Assembly (NCBI GenBank): GCA_014377905.1
Contig: JACMOQ010000663.1
Span: 1 to 7,867, forward strand
Source: Acetobacteraceae bacterium
Lineage (GTDB): Bacteria > Pseudomonadota > Alphaproteobacteria > Acetobacterales > Acetobacteraceae
Direction of reading: 5' to 3'
Length of the DNA stretch: 7,867 nucleotides
A program made the position numbers and the translations under genes. The notes beneath the pieces are model-generated. The model had not been told where the DNA came from, searched no databases, and saw nothing but the letters and a program-made list of their open reading frames with translations. Below, in pieces: positions 7,341-7,867 of this stretch (positions are counted from its first letter, which is position 1; each line of letters starts with the position of its first letter).

Positions 7341-7359
7341 GAGCGCTGCGGAGCAGCTC
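7341..7359 (-). other. Imperfect hairpin in the operon leader
   Basis: The minus-strand leader reads GAGC TGC TCC GCA GC GCTC: 7 base pairs, a 3-base loop and a 2-base bulge, about 25 bases upstream of the ribosome binding site. No U-run follows and no riboswitch consensus is recognised. It may be incidental in GC-rich DNA. Confidence 0.2.
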
Positions 7360-7444
7360 GATGAACGTCCCTCCCGGATGCCTGCCGATGCAATCGGAGC
7401 GTCCGGTTTTCCCTTCGCGAGCCAGCGGTCGTCGCCGCCTTCAT

Positions 7445-7719
7445 TCAACTCACGAATTGCAGTGTTGCAGCATTCACATACATCGTCAAAGGAAAATTGA
7501 CGTCGGATTGTCCAGAGTTCCTGATGTTGCTTGGATTGATCGTCAGTGGCAGGGCTGCGATCGCAACGACCGGTCACGCGGTTTTGCGCATCCTCTGCAA
7601 ACCACGCCCGAAAACCGTTCCAGCTTTTTCGGGTCACGCGCGATGCGCGCTTGCACTAAAACCTCCCCCACGCCGCGATTTGCGCCGGTGACCAGCGCCG
7701 CACAGCTAACGAGCCTCAT
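7445..7719 (-). pseudogene. Relic of a short-chain dehydrogenase/reductase (SDR) gene
   Basis: From 7719 the minus strand encodes MRLVSCAALVTGANRGVGEV, the NAD(P)-binding TGxxxGxG start of an SDR. It then continues LVQARIARDPKKLERF, where about ten residues usual between the glycine motif and the ARDP region appear to be lost. The frame then reads nonsense and stops at 7543. Matching SDR pieces continue in the other two frames, in the right order and spacing. FAEDAQNRV (second frame) fits the helix before strand 4. PVVAIAALPLTINPSNIRNS and then SDVNFPLTMYVNAATLQ (third frame) fit the LDVT-NP and DV-LLVNNAG regions. The third frame stops at 7447. No catalytic Ser-Tyr-Lys segment is visible and no ribosome binding site precedes 7719. 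The TGANRGVG piece is clear; the frame-shifted continuation is an inference by eye. It is unrelated to transport and not expected to make an enzyme. Confidence 0.55.
7461..7489 (-). promoter_or_regulatory. Candidate sigma-70 type promoter for the transporter operon
   Basis: The minus strand has TTGACG (7489-7484, five of six consensus bases), a 17-base spacer, then AACACT (7466-7461, three of six bases of TATAAT). This would start the transcript near 7454 and give a leader of about 150 bases before the DppB-type gene. The -10 box is poor, and it lies inside the decayed SDR sequence. It is the best-spaced candidate found in the upstream region, but the evidence is weak. Confidence 0.3.
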
Positions 7720-7867
7720 GCGCTGGTCTGGTGCGCCACTGGGCTTGCAAGGTGGCGCGAGCGACGTAATTCCGGTCAGCCGCAGATTAGCGCGCCCCCG
7801 AATATCTGTTTTTTTTCGACAAAATAAGATTTTACTCGCTCCTGAAATCCTTCGCCGCATACCCCTG
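7720..7867. other. Upstream stretch with no recognisable gene
   Basis: No credible coding region is seen on either strand. The right part is relatively AT-rich and holds an 8-T run on the plus strand (7809-7816), preceded by a 5-bp inverted repeat CAGAT/ATCTG (7783-7808). An open frame from 7860 on the minus strand runs into the SDR relic, but its first 47 residues resemble nothing recognisable. No tRNA, IS end or direct repeat was noticed. Confidence 0.5.

Noticed and set aside
7304..7460. Possible riboswitch in the leader of the operon
   Set aside because: Only one small bulged hairpin is seen; no known aptamer consensus or terminator/anti-terminator arrangement could be recognised.
7179..7637. 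152-residue minus-strand open frame overlapping the start of the DppB-type gene
   Set aside because: It overlaps the permease by over 120 bases in another frame and has no family resemblance beyond a short SDR-relic stretch. It is better explained as one frame of the decayed SDR plus leader.
7783..7816. Possible plus-strand Rho-independent terminator: CAGAT/ATCTG inverted repeat followed by eight T
   Set aside because: The stem has only 5 base pairs with low GC and a 16-base loop, and no plus-strand gene lies upstream to be terminated.
1..7867. CRISPR array, tRNA, rRNA, insertion sequence or phage element
   Set aside because: No short regularly spaced repeats, cloverleaf-like sequence, terminal inverted repeats or transposase/integrase coding was found on either strand.

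Overview
The window is one end of an ABC importer operon of the dipeptide/oligopeptide/nickel (Dpp/Opp) class, all on the minus strand and read from right to left. High GC content, Shine-Dalgarno sites of the GGAGG type, very short gaps between genes, Sec-type signal peptides and proteobacteria-like family 5 binding proteins suggest a Gram-negative bacterium, most likely an alphaproteobacterium. That placement is inference; no phylogenetic marker gene is present.

Layout in transcription order. Positions 7867-7304 hold no intact gene. They contain what looks like a decayed short-chain dehydrogenase/reductase (SDR) gene (7719-7445), a weak promoter candidate and a leader. Then come a DppB-type permease (7303-6365) and a DppC-type permease (6368-5481, ATGA overlap). 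Three consecutive periplasmic substrate-binding proteins (SBPs) follow: 5462-3891, 3858-2281 and 2263-689. Last is a DppD-type ATPase (635 to beyond position 1), cut by the window edge before its H-loop. A DppF-type second ATPase probably lies further downstream but is not visible.

How it works together: the two permeases form the membrane channel, the ATPase powers it, and three related binding proteins of 523-525 residues deliver ligands to it. The second and third binding proteins in transcription order are close paralogues; the first is more distant. All three keep exactly two cysteines in the mature protein, at aligned positions 91 residues apart, and end in a shared YKGLD tail. At the place where E. 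coli DppA has its amino-terminus-binding aspartate, they appear to carry Ser or Thr. The substrate therefore should not be assumed to be a dipeptide.

Most of the window is ordinary transport genetics. The points worth a second look are the triple binding-protein array inside a permease-first operon, the invariant cysteine pair, the SDR relic upstream, and the start codon of the DppB-type permease, which the ribosome binding site places two codons inside the longest reading frame.
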